Assembly (NCBI GenBank): GCA_947647595.1 | Contig: CANSKZ010000007.1 | Location: forward strand, 65,229-103,795 | Reading direction: 5' to 3' | Length of the DNA: 38,567 nucleotides | From: an uncultured Clostridium sp. | GTDB lineage: Bacteria; Bacillota; Clostridia; TANB77; CAG-508 | Program-made: the position numbers and the translations under genes | Notes under the pieces: model-generated | Database searches by the model: none | What the model saw: only the letters and a program-made list of their open reading frames with translations | What the model was told of the DNA's origin: nothing | Part shown: positions 9,948 through 18,948 of the stretch, one piece after another | Layout: every line of letters starts with the position of its first letter | Position numbering within the stretch: the first letter of the stretch is position 1

Positions 9948-10459
9948 TATTTTTCGTTCCTTCTTTCTTGTTTTCTTTCTTCTCTTTGTTGTTCTGTAAT
10001 AGTTTCTAATGTTCCTTCTTCCACTTTATGAATAAAAACTTCCCCATTCAAATGGTCGATTTCATGGCTTAATGCTTGCGCTAACAAATCTTTTCCTTCT
10101 ACTTTTACTTTTTTTCCATTTAAATCAAGTGCTTCAACTACAACCACTTTGGGACGTTTCACTTTTCCATATTGGTTTGGGAAGCTCAAACAGCCTTCAT
10201 CAACTATTTGCTCGCCTTTTGCTTTTTTTATTACTGGATTAATAAGAACATATTGTGTATTTTCTTCATACAAGTCAATCACAATAATTCTTTTTAAAAT
10301 TCCAACTTGTGGACCTGCTAGTCCAACGCCTTCATATTTGTGCATTGTATCCAACATATCTTGTGCTAACGTTTTTAATTTGTCATCGATTACTTCGATT
10401 TCTCTTGCACGTTTTGTTAATATTTCATCATCACCATATCTTAAATTTCGAATTGCCAT
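9947..10459 (-). CDS. def: Peptide deformylase
   Basis: 170 aa. Removes the N-formyl group from nascent proteins, the partner reaction to fmt immediately downstream. All three signature motifs are present: GVGLAGPQVG (44-53), EGCLSFP with the metal ligand Cys90, and HEIDHLNG with metal ligands His132 and His136 and catalytic Glu133. It ends in a charged Glu/Arg/Lys tail. The stop codon overlaps the fmt GTG by one base, indicating translational coupling. No CGG was seen in phase. Confidence 0.95.
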   Translation of the reverse strand: MAIRNLRYGDDEILTKRAREIEVIDDKLKTLAQDMLDTMHKYEGVGLAGPQVGILKRIIVIDLYEENTQYVLINPVIKKAKGEQIVDEGCLSFPNQYGKVKRPKVVVVEALDLNGKKVKVEGKDLLAQALSHEIDHLNGEVFIHKVEEGTLETITEQQREERKQERRNEK

Positions 10460-10537
10460 TTTTCTTTTTTCCTTCCTTAAATTCTATTTAAAAAACATTT
10501 TCAATCCTCTATTCAGTCACGTCAACTACAATCGTCT

Positions 10538-12776
10538 CTACATTAAATTGTTTGGATTTATGTCTATCATAATGGATGTATGCTTCATTTTGGTTAATTT
10601 TTCATCTTCAACACTATATTTTATCTTATCCAATATTTTTGAATTCACTTTACATTTTACAACCATGCGAAAACGATATTTATTTTTAATTTTATCAATG
10701 GGTGCTGGAACTGGTTGATAAATCAACAGGTTGTCATCTTGTACAGATTTCATCTTATTATATACTATTCCGTGCCACCTTTTGAAGTTCATAAATATTT
10801 GTCCCTTGAAACTTGATTAGTATTATATCGCAAAACGGCGGATATTTCAACATTTTTCTCAAAGGAATTTCAGTTTTATAAAAACGTTCATAATCCTGCG
10901 TTTGGCTATGAATAATCGCATAATGGTCTGGATTATACGTTTGAATCACAACTCTGCCTGCCTCTTCTCGACCTGACCTACCAGCCACTTGCACAAGCGT
11001 TTGAAACGTCTTTTCTGGTGCTCTAAAATCTTCTAAATTTAAAATGCCATCTGCTGCAATAACACCAACTAAAGTCACATTAGGAAAATGATGACCTTTT
11101 ACTACCATCTGTGTCCCAATTAAAAAATCAATTTTTTCGTTCTTAAAACGATTTAAAATCTCTTCATGGGAATCTTTTTTAGTAACTGTGTCAATATCCA
11201 TTCGAATGGTAGAAGCTGTAGGAAATATTTTCTGAACTTCTTCTTCTAATTTTTGCGTACCTGTCCCAAAATATTTCACTTTCGAACTGCCACATGCTTC
11301 ACACACACTTGGAATCTTCTGTTCAAATCCACAATAATGGCATTTTAACTTATTTTCAAATTTGTGATACGTCAAACTAATATTGCAATTTTTGCATTGA
11401 AAAACATGGCCACAATCTCTACACATCAAAAAAGTTGAATATCCTCTACGATTTAAAAATAAAATGGTTTGTTTTTGATTTGTTAAATTTTTCTGAATTT
11501 CTTCTTGCAATTTAAAACTAATCATAGACTTATTCCCAAGTGCCAATTCCTGCCTTAAATCCACTACTTCTATAGTAGGTAGCATCGCCTGATTCGCTCT
11601 TTTAGTAAGTACATACAAATTCATTTTTTTCGTTTCTTTGGCTTCATAATACGTCTCAATATCTGGTGTTGCACTTCCTAAAACAAGTGGACAATGATTT
11701 TTTTCCGCTATATATTTCGCTAAATCTTTCGCATGATAACGTGGTGTTGTATCTGATTTATATGACATATCATGTTCCTCATCCACAATAACGATACCTA
11801 AATTTTGAACTGGTGCAAAAATTGCAGAACGAGCTCCGAATTACAATTTGCACTTCTCCCTTTTGGATTTTTTGCCATTCATCATAACGTTCTCCCATCG
11901 ATAATTTGCTATGTAACACCGCAATATTCTCTCCAAAACGTGCCAAAAATCGATCTACCATTTGTGGAGTCAGCGAAATTTCTGGTACCAATACAATCGC
12001 TGTTCTTCCGCTTTTCTAATACCTTCGTAATTAATTGCAGATAAATTTCAGTTTTTCCGAGAACCTGTAATTCCAAAAATCAAGTTTTTAGAATATTGCC
12101 CTTCTTCAATATCTTCTTCAATTCCATTAAAACAATATTTTTGTTCTTCTGTTAAAATTTTCGGCGTATCTTTTTCTACCTTTTTTCTAGCAAATGGATT
12201 GCGCTGAATTGGTTTTTCCACTATTTCTAAAATTCCATTTTTCTCCATTGTTTTCAAAATGGATTTACTTACATCTGTCAAAATTTCCAAATCTGAAATA
12301 TAAATTCCATCTTGGTCCAATAAAAATTTTGCTACACGAATATGTTTTTCACTTTTTAATTTTCCTGTTCTAATTAAAAAATCAATTTCCTCTTCTTCTT
12401 TTTTCAAAAATACAAAATTGCCAAACTTTTCTTTGACTCTGCTTTCTAGTTTTTTTCCTCCAGTTCCTGGTGGTAGCATCAGTTTGATACAATCTGAAAT
12501 ATTACAAAAATATTTTCTCGCCATTAATTTTGCCAAAACAATATTTTCCTCTGTCAAACTTTCATTTTTGTTAATTTGACAAATTTCTTTAATGGCAAAC
12601 TCTGATTTTTCTTTTAACTGAATTACAAAACCATCCTCTAATTTCGATCCTTTTCCAAAAGGCACCAAAACTCGACTTCCAACAGCTATCTCAGATTCAA
12701 GACTTTGCGGAACCATATAGTCAAATATTCGATTCAGCGCTTTAGCATTACTATTAATAATTATTTCTGCAAACAT
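10538..12776 (-). CDS. priA: Primosomal protein N' (PriA helicase), read through four +1 CGG sites
   Basis: Replication-restart helicase. The sequence falls into five open segments in successive frames, each ending at an in-phase CGG. Skipping the C at each restores conserved PriA sequence: GITGSGKTEIYL (Walker A, Gly240), LEKGRTAIVLVPEISLTPQ (Gly256), VIGARSAIFAPVQNLGIVIV leading to DEEHD (Gly313), and VAGIVYNK leading to the C-terminal PAPIDKIKNKYRFR (Gly668). The intact middle carries the zinc-binding CxxC pairs (CRDCGHVFQC, CKNC, CHYCG, CEACG) and VVKGHHFPNVTLVGV...QVAGRSGREEAG. The total of 744 aa is family-typical. A conventional reading would call this a pseudogene, but PriA is normally conserved and every non-shift position is well preserved. 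Confidence 0.88.
10770..10772 (-). other. Candidate +1 recoding site, CGG-A in priA (codon 668)
   Basis: In-phase context is gtg gca CGG aat agt ata taa. Skipping the C gives GGA (Gly) and opens the last 76 residues, including PAPIDKIKNKYRFR. The P-site codon is GCA. Confidence 0.75.
11836..11838 (-). other. Candidate +1 recoding site, CGG-A in priA (codon 313)
   Basis: In-phase context is gta att CGG agc tcg. Skipping the C gives the conserved Gly of GARSAIFAP and restores the frame into the DEEHD Walker B motif. The P-site codon is ATT. Confidence 0.8.
12008..12010 (-). other. Candidate +1 recoding site, CGG-A in priA (codon 256)
   Basis: In-phase context is gaa aag CGG aag aac. Skipping the C gives GRTAIVLVPEISLTPQ, a conserved PriA block. 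It lies only 16 codons after the previous site. The P-site codon is AAG. Confidence 0.8.
12057..12059 (-). other. Candidate +1 recoding site, CGG-A in priA (codon 240, Walker A)
   Basis: In-phase context is ggt tct CGG aaa aac tga. Skipping the C gives GGA (Gly), making the P-loop GITGSGKT. Reading it as Arg would destroy Walker A and terminate two codons later. The P-site codon is TCT. Confidence 0.85.
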
Positions 12777-12807
12777 ATTTTTTCCTTTTATTGTATTTCT
12801 ATTTTAT

Positions 12808-12837
12808 ACTATATCATATTTCGTCGTAAAATTTCAA
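12808..12837 (-). promoter_or_regulatory. Probable sigma-A promoter for priA-def-fmt
   Basis: On the minus strand, TTGAAA at 12832-12837 and TATAGT at 12808-12813 are separated by 18 bp, about 30 bases before the priA start. The preceding gmk transcript has its own terminator. Confidence 0.5.
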
Positions 12838-12900
12838 GAAAAAAAATTAGTTTAATAATTTCTTAATAATTATTAAACCATTTATAAAATATCTGCTTAT

Positions 12901-12933
12901 AAAAAAACAAGTAGTTAGAGGCTACCTGTTTTT
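12901..12933 (-). terminator. Rho-independent terminator after gmk
   Basis: On the minus strand a 9-bp stem with one mismatch (AACAGGTAG / CTACTTGTT) is followed by a run of seven T, 25 bases after the gmk stop. Confidence 0.7.
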
Positions 12934-12957
12934 CTATAATTTTATAGTATTCCTTAT

Positions 12958-13510
12958 CTATTTCATTTCATATTCTATAATCGTCTGAATAATCGATACC
13001 GTTTTTTCTAAATCATTGTTTTTGATAATATAATCGTAATTTCCGATTTTGGATTCTTCATAATCAAATCGATTTAACCTTAAAATAATTTCATCACGTG
13101 GCAAACGGTCAATTCTATTTTCTAATCTAGCTTGCAATTCTTCTTTTGGAACTCTCAGAAAAATCGTTACGACTTTTATATCTTTCAAAGTATCCTTCAA
13201 AGCTTCTGTTCCGATTTACATCAATATCTTTAATCACTAATCCATTTCTTGCTTTTTCGTCTAAAATTTTTTTAGATGTTCCATAATAATGGTCATGATG
13301 AATATCGTATTCGTAAAATTCGCCTTCTTCAATTTTTTGCTCGAATTCTTCCTTCGTAATAAAATGATATGTCACTCCCGGAATATCATCTGCTCTAGGT
13401 TCTCTTGTTGTATAGGAAGGAATCGAAGAAGCCACTTCTATTCGATTCATTAATTCTTTTCTAACCGTATCTTTTCCTGCTCCTGCAACTCCTGATAAAA
13501 TAACTAACAT
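12958..13510 (-). CDS. gmk: Guanylate kinase-like enzyme, read through one +1 CGG site
   Basis: Phosphorylates GMP to GDP. The N-terminal frame (from 13510) carries the P-loop GVAGAGKDT (7-15), SYTTREPR (GMP binding), GVTYHFITKEEFEQ and YYGTS. The C-terminal frame carries VVTIFLRVPKEELQARLENR and the lid arginines. They join at the in-phase CGG at 13211-13213 (codon 100): skipping the C gives KDIDVNGTEALKD, equivalent to the DIDVQGA block of the family. The joined length is 183 aa. The P-loop is atypical (GAGKD rather than GVGKG), so relaxed nucleotide specificity is possible. The position next to remA, rpoZ and priA supports gmk. Confidence 0.82.
13211..13213 (-). other. Candidate +1 recoding site, CGG-A in gmk (codon 100)
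   Basis: In-phase context is gta aat CGG aac aga. Skipping the C gives Gly in DIDVNGTEALKD and restores the C-terminal third of the kinase. The P-site codon is AAT. Confidence 0.8.
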
Positions 13511-13540
13511 CGCTTAAATTCCTTTCCCTTAAACTAGATT

Positions 13541-13765
13541 TTATTCTTCATTTTCTGTTTCACTTTCATCTTCATTATTTACTTCATAAACTTTATCTTG
13601 ATAAATTTCATTGACTGCAATCGTTACTGGAGATTTTTCATCAACATCTGTCATCAGTTCTTCTCCTTCTGCAATTTGTCTTGCTCTTTTGGCGGTCATA
13701 ATAATTAACGAATAACGATTATCCACCTTTTTCAATAAATCTGTTACTGCTGGTTTTACCATCAT
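13541..13765 (-). CDS. rpoZ: RNA polymerase omega subunit
   Basis: 74 aa. It contains the conserved omega core VDNRYSLIIMTAKRARQIAEG followed by SPVTIAVNEI, and an acidic C-terminal tail. Omega binds the beta-prime subunit and aids assembly of RNA polymerase. It lies between remA and gmk; in many Firmicutes the order is remA-gmk-rpoZ, so rpoZ and gmk appear swapped here. It begins one base after the remA stop region and is surely co-transcribed. Confidence 0.9.
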   Translation of the reverse strand: MMVKPAVTDLLKKVDNRYSLIIMTAKRARQIAEGEELMTDVDEKSPVTIAVNEIYQDKVYEVNNEDESETENEE

Positions 13766-13766
13766 T

Positions 13767-14030
13767 TTAACATTCCCCCTTTTCTAATTCATTTTGATTA
13801 TTATTTAATCTGCCTGCAATCGTCTCTGGCTGAATCGCCGATAAAATCACATGCCCTGAATCCATAATTAATACTGACCTTGTACGTCTACCAAATGTCG
13901 CATCAATCGCTCTTTTTTCGTCTTTTGCCTCTTGCACAATTCTTTTTAATGGCGCCGATTCTGGACTCACAATCGATACAATTCTTCCTGTAGACACCAT
14001 ATTTCCAAATCCAATATTGATTAGTTGCAT
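13767..14030 (-). CDS. remA: RemA/DUF370 family regulator
   Basis: 87 aa. It starts [21 protein letters not shown] and contains [30 protein letters not shown], the hallmark of the RemA (DUF370) family. In Bacillus subtilis RemA is a DNA-binding activator of matrix and osmoprotection genes; the role in Clostridia is assumed by homology. The yicC-remA-gmk neighbourhood is the standard one. The ribosome binding site AAAAGGAG lies upstream. Confidence 0.9.
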   Translation of the reverse strand: MQLINIGFGNMVSTGRIVSIVSPESAPLKRIVQEAKDEKRAIDATFGRRTRSVLIMDSGHVILSAIQPETIAGRLNNNQNELEKGEC

Positions 14031-14052
14031 ACTTCCTAACTCCTTTTCTAAA

Positions 14053-14928
14053 TTATTCTATATTTTGCACTTGCTCGCGGATATTTTCAATTTCTGTTTT
14101 TAATTCAATCACTCGATTCGTAATTTCCAAACAATTCGCCTTTGAACCAATGGTATTAACTTCTCGATTCATTTCTTGAATCAAAAAATCAAACTTTTTA
14201 CCAATTGGCGAATCTTCTTTCAAAAAGCAATGAAATTGATGAATATGACTTTTTAATCTTGTCAATTCTTCTTCAATCGAAGTTTTATCCGAAAAAATAA
14301 CAATTTCTTGTGCTAATCGATTTTCATCCACAATCTTAGTATCCATTAATTCCTTTACTCTATTTTCTAGCTTTTGTCTATATTCTTCCACTAAGGTTCC
14401 AGCATACTGTTCAACTTCGGAAACTTTTTGTTCTACAAAAACAATTCTATTTTGCATATCATCTCTTAATTTTTGCCCTTCTGTTTCTCGCATTTCGATA
14501 AAATTTTTCAATGCTTCCTCAAGTGCCAACATGAGCTCGTTTCCAAACATTTCCTCATTTTCATCTTCTTGTAATTTCAAAATTTCTGGCATTTTGGCAA
14601 GGTCCATAAGCTGAACATCATATTTTGTATTTGTCTCATGCGCCAATTCTTGCAAACCTTTTGTATATTCTTTGGCAAGTTCTAAATTAAAATGAATGGT
14701 ATTTCCTTTGTTACTATAATTTTCAAAATTCACAAATACATCAATTTTTCCACGCGAGATATTTTCCGCTATCTTTTTTCGAATTTTATCTTCAAAACTA
14801 TTTAGAAACCTCGGCATTCGAATGGATATATCGCTGTATTTATGATTAACGGATTTTATTTCTAAACTATAATATCTACCTTCTTTTTCGTATTTTCCAC
14901 GGCCGAAACCTGTCATACTTCTAATCAT
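14053..14928 (-). CDS. YicC family endoribonuclease
   Basis: 291 aa starting [14 protein letters not shown], with [20 protein letters not shown] near the N-terminus and the C-terminal DUF1732 block ([53 protein letters not shown]). YicC proteins in other bacteria act in RNA turnover as endoribonucleases. The length is typical. It is the first gene of the yicC-remA-rpoZ-gmk cluster. Confidence 0.9.
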   Translation of the reverse strand: MIRSMTGFGRGKYEKEGRYYSLEIKSVNHKYSDISIRMPRFLNSFEDKIRKKIAENISRGKIDVFVNFENYSNKGNTIHFNLELAKEYTKGLQELAHETNTKYDVQLMDLAKMPEILKLQEDENEEMFGNELMLALEEALKNFIEMRETEGQKLRDDMQNRIVFVEQKVSEVEQYAGTLVEEYRQKLENRVKELMDTKIVDENRLAQEIVIFSDKTSIEEELTRLKSHIHQFHCFLKEDSPIGKKFDFLIQEMNREVNTIGSKANCLEITNRVIELKTEIENIREQVQNIE

Positions 14929-14953
14929 ATTTTCAATTCCTTTCGAATTTAGT

Positions 14954-15439
14954 TTAAGTTTCTTCTTTCAGAATTTCTTTTACATCACTTAAATTATTTT
15001 GATATTCTTTTTCCGTTTTAAAATAAATGATTATTGATTTTGCCATATAATAAATCGCACAGAAAATGGGCGTTAACAGCAATATTTTACAAATCCATAA
15101 TTCACTATTTTGATAAACTTTAGGAAGATACAAGATTATCACGCTAAAAACCAATAGTTCAATTCCAACAATCGCAATTCTCCCACTATCTTTTCGATAT
15201 GCCAATTCAAAAATTCCTACTGTTACGAGGATAGCCATCATAGAAAATGTTTTTAATATTGGTAGTACAATTTCTTGATTCACATATAGATATACCGTAT
15301 CCATTGCACAAATATAAAGCATAACCCCAATCGCAATCAAACCATTTTTTACAATTCTTTTCTGCAATTTTTCTTTTACTTCTTCCGTCATTTTTCTTTT
15401 TTCTGTAATTTCTTCTACCATTTTCGTAGTTTCTTCCAA
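14954..15439 (-). CDS. Small four-helix membrane protein
   Basis: 161 aa from a TTG at 15439, chosen because GGAGG lies 6 nt upstream, just after the rsmE stop; an upstream ATG at 15484 overlaps rsmE. A charged N-terminus (EETTKMVEEITEKRKMTEEVKEKLQK) precedes four hydrophobic segments: about 35-55, 65-82, 92-110 and 118-138. A short acidic C-terminus follows. Family not recognised. The close spacing to rsmE and yicC suggests one operon. Confidence 0.6.
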   Translation of the reverse strand: MEETTKMVEEITEKRKMTEEVKEKLQKRIVKNGLIAIGVMLYICAMDTVYLYVNQEIVLPILKTFSMMAILVTVGIFELAYRKDSGRIAIVGIELLVFSVIILYLPKVYQNSELWICKILLLTPIFCAIYYMAKSIIIYFKTEKEYQNNLSDVKEILKEET

Positions 15440-15450
15440 AATGTTACCTC

Positions 15451-16197
15451 CTAATTTTCCAATTCGTACATGATAATGGAACACACTTGAAGGGCTACGG
15501 TTTCGGTTCGCAAAATTCTTTTCCCTAAACTAACCACTTTTGCACCTGCACTTTTTAAAGCAATTACCTCTTCTTCTTCGATTCCACCTTCTGGTCCAAT
15601 CACAACAGCAATTTTCAAATTTTCTTTTGTATTTTTAATTTGTAATAATTCATTTTTTATATTATTTTCTGTTTCATTTTCATAAGCAAGTATCATTATA
15701 TCATATTCTTTTACTAAATTACAAATATTTTTAATATGACTAATTCTTTCTATCTCAGGCACCAAATCTCTATGACTTTGCTTTGCTGCTACTTCTGCAA
15801 TTTTTTGCCAACGTTCTATTTTTTTCGTTTCATCTTTTCCCGACAACTTTACAATGCTTCTTTGAAAAGCAACTGGAATAAACTTCGAAGCGCCTAGTTC
15901 TGTTCCCTTTTGAATAATCAACTCCATTTTATCTGCTTTGGGAAGCCCTTGAAAAATATGTAATTCAATATTACTTTCTGCCATTGATTCTAATTCCTGT
16001 ACCAATCCAACTTGAATTACCTGATTTTCTATTTGCAAAATTTTACCAATATAATTTTGATGGGTATCTTGATTACAAATTTCAATTTCGTCATCCATTT
16101 TCAAACGCAATACATTTTTAATGTGATTGACATCACTTCCTAATATTTCAATTTTATCTTCTTTTATATTTTCAGTTTTTACAAAAAATTTTCTCAT
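15451..16197 (-). CDS. rsmE: 16S rRNA (uracil1498-N3)-methyltransferase
   Basis: 248 aa from the ATG at 16197 (MRKFFVKTENI), preferred over an in-frame upstream ATG at 16257 that lies inside the -10 region of the promoter. An N-terminal PUA-like domain precedes a SPOUT methyltransferase knot: KADKMELIIQKGTELG, VAFQRSIVK, VVIGPEGGIEEEE and SLGKRILRTETVALQ are the family signatures. It methylates U1498 of 16S rRNA. It is the first gene of the segment leading to yicC and gmk. Confidence 0.9.
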   Translation of the reverse strand: MRKFFVKTENIKEDKIEILGSDVNHIKNVLRLKMDDEIEICNQDTHQNYIGKILQIENQVIQVGLVQELESMAESNIELHIFQGLPKADKMELIIQKGTELGASKFIPVAFQRSIVKLSGKDETKKIERWQKIAEVAAKQSHRDLVPEIERISHIKNICNLVKEYDIMILAYENETENNIKNELLQIKNTKENLKIAVVIGPEGGIEEEEVIALKSAGAKVVSLGKRILRTETVALQVCSIIMYELEN

Positions 16198-16243
16198 ATT
16201 TATTCTTCCCATGCTTAATAAAGATATTGGTATATCCTTATTT

Positions 16244-16249
16244 TTATTA
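16244..16249 (-). promoter_or_regulatory. Probable -10 element upstream of rsmE
   Basis: A TATAAT preceded by TGTGG on the minus strand, about 50 bases before the rsmE start. The -35 is weak (TTTATT-like at 17 bp), so confidence is moderate. Confidence 0.45.
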
Positions 16250-16319
16250 TACCACAAAATTCGTAATAAATAAAGATGTTTTGGAAAAAATTTGTAAATA
16301 TCTCATTTTTTCTCTATTT

Positions 16320-17024
16320 TTAATGATTGATTCGTTTTGGTATAAAATCCAAATAATCACTACTCACCAATTCAAAACGTATTCCCTCATACTCTCCTTC
16401 GAAAGCTTCCTTATGCGATTCACCATGTAAATGGCCATAAAAACAGCGTTTTATTTCATATTGTTTCATCATTTTCACAAAATCAATTTCTTCTGGAATA
16501 CTTTCTTTAAAAAATGGCGGATAATGCAAAAAGCAAATCATTTCTTGATTGGTTCCAAATTTTTTTATTCCTGACTCAATTGATAGCTTCAAACGCTCTT
16601 TTTCTCGCTTTAAAATTTTGTAATTTTCCTCCGAATTCCAAGCATTTTTCGCCCAACCACGTGTCCCAACAATAATTTTATTCTCAACTAAATAACTATT
16701 ATTTTGTAAAAATTGAATATTCGTAAAATGATTTTCTTCCAAATACTTCTCCATTTTTGTTACGGTATTCCACCAATAATCATGGTTTCCTTTCGAAAGA
16801 ATTTTTTTTCCAGGCAAATGATTAATAAATGCAAAATCTTGATAGGCTTCTTCAAAATTCATAGCCCACGAAAAATCACCAGGAATGATGACTGTATCCT
16901 GATTCTTTACATTTTGTATCCAGTTTTGTTTTAAAATTTCACTATGATTTCCCCAGCCAAAAATATCCATTGGTTTATTCGTTCCAAAGGACAAATGGAG
17001 ATCACCAATTACAAAAATCGCCAT
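16320..17024 (-). CDS. Calcineurin-like metallophosphoesterase
   Basis: 234 aa. The five metallophosphatase motifs are visible in order: GDLHLSFG, IIPGDFSWAMNF, LSKGNHDYWW, CFLHYPPF and YGHLHGESH. This is the YkuE/YpbG-like cytoplasmic group found near tsaD or rsmE in Clostridia. The substrate is unknown. It lies 35 bases after tsaD on the same strand and is likely co-transcribed. Confidence 0.88.
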   Translation of the reverse strand: MAIFVIGDLHLSFGTNKPMDIFGWGNHSEILKQNWIQNVKNQDTVIIPGDFSWAMNFEEAYQDFAFINHLPGKKILSKGNHDYWWNTVTKMEKYLEENHFTNIQFLQNNSYLVENKIIVGTRGWAKNAWNSEENYKILKREKERLKLSIESGIKKFGTNQEMICFLHYPPFFKESIPEEIDFVKMMKQYEIKRCFYGHLHGESHKEAFEGEYEGIRFELVSSDYLDFIPKRINH

Positions 17025-17059
17025 TCCACTTCCTTTCTAAAGGCATTTCTCAAATCCCC

Positions 17060-18058
17060 TTACATTAGTTTCAAATTTGGGACAGCATTCAAATGCAAAT
17101 CTGCTTTTTTCCCTGCCATATAATCATAATATCCTTGTGCTGCAATCATAGCCGCATTGTCTGTACACAAAATTGGTTCTGGATAATAAGCTTTTACCTT
17201 TAATTCATTTGCCATTTTATCCATTTCTTTTCGAATATAAGAATTTCTAGAAACACCACCTGCCAAAACAATTTTATCAACTTTATATTTCTGAATTGCT
17301 TTTTTCGTATTAAATATTAGCATTTCTGTCACAGCTTGCTGAAAACTTGCACATAAATCTGCTTTGTCTAAATCTGGTGTTTTATGGTTTAAATTAATCA
17401 CAGCCGTTTTAATCCCACTGAAACTAAAATCAAAACCCTCTAAATGGGTTGTTGGCAATGGTATATTCGGTGTACCGCTTTTCGCCATCTCATCAATTTT
17501 AGGACCTCCCGGATACCCTAAACCAACAACTCTTGCTACTTTATCAAATGCTTCACCAATTGCATCATCACGTGTTTTTCCTAAAATCTCATAATCTTCA
17601 TAATTTTTTACATTAACTAAATGCGTATGTCCACCCGAAATAATCAAACATAAAAATGGTGGTTTTAAATCTGGATGCGTCAAAAAATTAGCAGCAATAT
17701 GTCCTGCGATATGGTTTACTGCAATCAAAGGTTTTTGGCAAGCAAAACTTAACCCTTTACCATAAGAAACACCAACCAATAATGCTCCCACCAATCCCGG
17801 ACCTTGCGTCACAGCAATCGCATGAATCTCTTCTAACGTAATTTTCGCTTCTTTTAATGCTTGTTTCATAATTTGATTCATCACTTCTGTATGACATCTT
17901 GAAGCAATTTCTGGCACAACTCCACCATATTCCTCATGGATTTTTATCTGTGAATGAATCACATTTGACAAAACCTCTCTACCGTTTTTCACGACAGCAA
18001 CAGAGGTTTCATCACAACTAGATTCAATTCCTAAAATAATGATATCTTTCATCTTCAT
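17060..18058 (-). CDS. tsaD: tRNA N6-adenosine threonylcarbamoyltransferase
   Basis: 332 aa. Transfers the threonylcarbamoyl group to A37 of ANN-decoding tRNAs, working with TsaB and TsaE, which are not in the window. Signatures: GIESSCDETSVAVV at the N-terminus, GPGLVGALLVG, the iron ligands His116 and His120 in NHIAGHIAAN, ISGGHTHLV and AGGVSRNSYIR. The start has GGA upstream. It follows the site-2-protease-like gene by 9 bp. Every CGG trinucleotide on the coding strand is out of phase. Confidence 0.95.
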   Translation of the reverse strand: MKMKDIIILGIESSCDETSVAVVKNGREVLSNVIHSQIKIHEEYGGVVPEIASRCHTEVMNQIMKQALKEAKITLEEIHAIAVTQGPGLVGALLVGVSYGKGLSFACQKPLIAVNHIAGHIAANFLTHPDLKPPFLCLIISGGHTHLVNVKNYEDYEILGKTRDDAIGEAFDKVARVVGLGYPGGPKIDEMAKSGTPNIPLPTTHLEGFDFSFSGIKTAVINLNHKTPDLDKADLCASFQQAVTEMLIFNTKKAIQKYKVDKIVLAGGVSRNSYIRKEMDKMANELKVKAYYPEPILCTDNAAMIAAQGYYDYMAGKKADLHLNAVPNLKLM

Positions 18059-18067
18059 TTCCTTTTT

Positions 18068-18802
18068 CTATAAAAATATTCCTATTATTGCGCCAACACC
18101 TTGGAATAACCAGCCTGACAGAAAACTAACAATAGGACTTACAATATAACCTAATAAACCTGTAATCCACAAAATCATAAAAACAAATTGTAAAGTATTT
18201 TCATTTCTATTTAACCATTCAATGGCACGATATGGTAAAATATTTCGAAAAATCTTTTCTCCATCTAATGGTGGAAGCGGGATTAAATTAAATACCCCTA
18301 ACCCAATATTAATATAAATTGTATACAAAATAAGTAACGCTATAATTCCTGTAATTTGCGTCACAGGAACAAAAATACCTAATAAACAATAAATAACCGC
18401 AAAAATAATAGCTAATATAAAATTCATGAATGGCCCTGCTAGCGAAACCCACGCTTCACAACTAGCTCTCGATTTATTGCTTGTAAAATTATTCGGATTA
18501 ATCATAACAGGTCTTCCCCAGCCAACCCCTGCAAATAAAAGCAAAATAAATCCAAATGGGTCAATATGTGAAGCTGGATTTAAGGTAAGTCTGCCTTGTG
18601 CTTTTGGCGTTGTATCCCCAAAATGGTTGGCAGCCCATGCATGAGCAAATTCGTGAAATGTCATTGCAATTACAACCGCTGGAATAGTCAAAATCGTTTG
18701 CACCCAAAATCCAGAACCTGCATTAGCAAGCGAAATCACAACAAGCACAGCTAAAATAATATATAATGTTTTTTTATCGATTCCATTTCCAAAAAAGAAC
18801 AT
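18068..18802 (-). CDS. Site-2-protease family zinc metallopeptidase (YwhC-like M50)
   Basis: 244 aa multi-pass membrane protein. The zinc site HEFAH (50-54) lies in the second hydrophobic segment, and the distal ligand motif NLIPLPPLDGEKI follows in a later segment. About six hydrophobic stretches are visible. This short M50 group is widespread in Firmicutes and its substrates are mostly unknown. It has its own promoter and heads the transcript that continues into tsaD. Confidence 0.88.
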   Translation of the reverse strand: MFFFGNGIDKKTLYIILAVLVVISLANAGSGFWVQTILTIPAVVIAMTFHEFAHAWAANHFGDTTPKAQGRLTLNPASHIDPFGFILLLFAGVGWGRPVMINPNNFTSNKSRASCEAWVSLAGPFMNFILAIIFAVIYCLLGIFVPVTQITGIIALLILYTIYINIGLGVFNLIPLPPLDGEKIFRNILPYRAIEWLNRNENTLQFVFMILWITGLLGYIVSPIVSFLSGWLFQGVGAIIGIFL

Positions 18803-18852
18803 AGAATTCTCCTTTCTATTTTAAATTATTTTTCTTATGAATATAATTTTGT

Positions 18853-18881
18853 ATTATATCACATCTTATTTAAAATAGCAA
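18853..18881 (-). promoter_or_regulatory. Sigma-A promoter for the M50 peptidase-tsaD-phosphoesterase operon
   Basis: On the minus strand TTGCTA (18876-18881) and TATAAT (18853-18858) are separated by 17 bp, about 50 bases upstream of the start. Confidence 0.6.
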
Positions 18882-18910
18882 TTATTTTATAACATCTTTT
18901 TATGCATAAG

Positions 18911-18936
18911 AAAAGAGGACCAAGTGGCCCTCTCTC
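18911..18936 (-). terminator. Rho-independent terminator after the secreted repeat protein
   Basis: A stem AGAGGGCC / GGTCCTCT with loop ACTT, followed by TTTTCTT on the minus strand, 13 bases after the stop at 18949. Confidence 0.75.
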
Positions 18937-18948
18937 CAAATGATTCTT

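Noticed and set aside
833..13510. Calling alr, fmt, priA and gmk pseudogenes
   Set aside because: All breaks have the same CGG structure and phase, with no other lesions. Four housekeeping genes of the same genome would have to have died in the same unlikely way.
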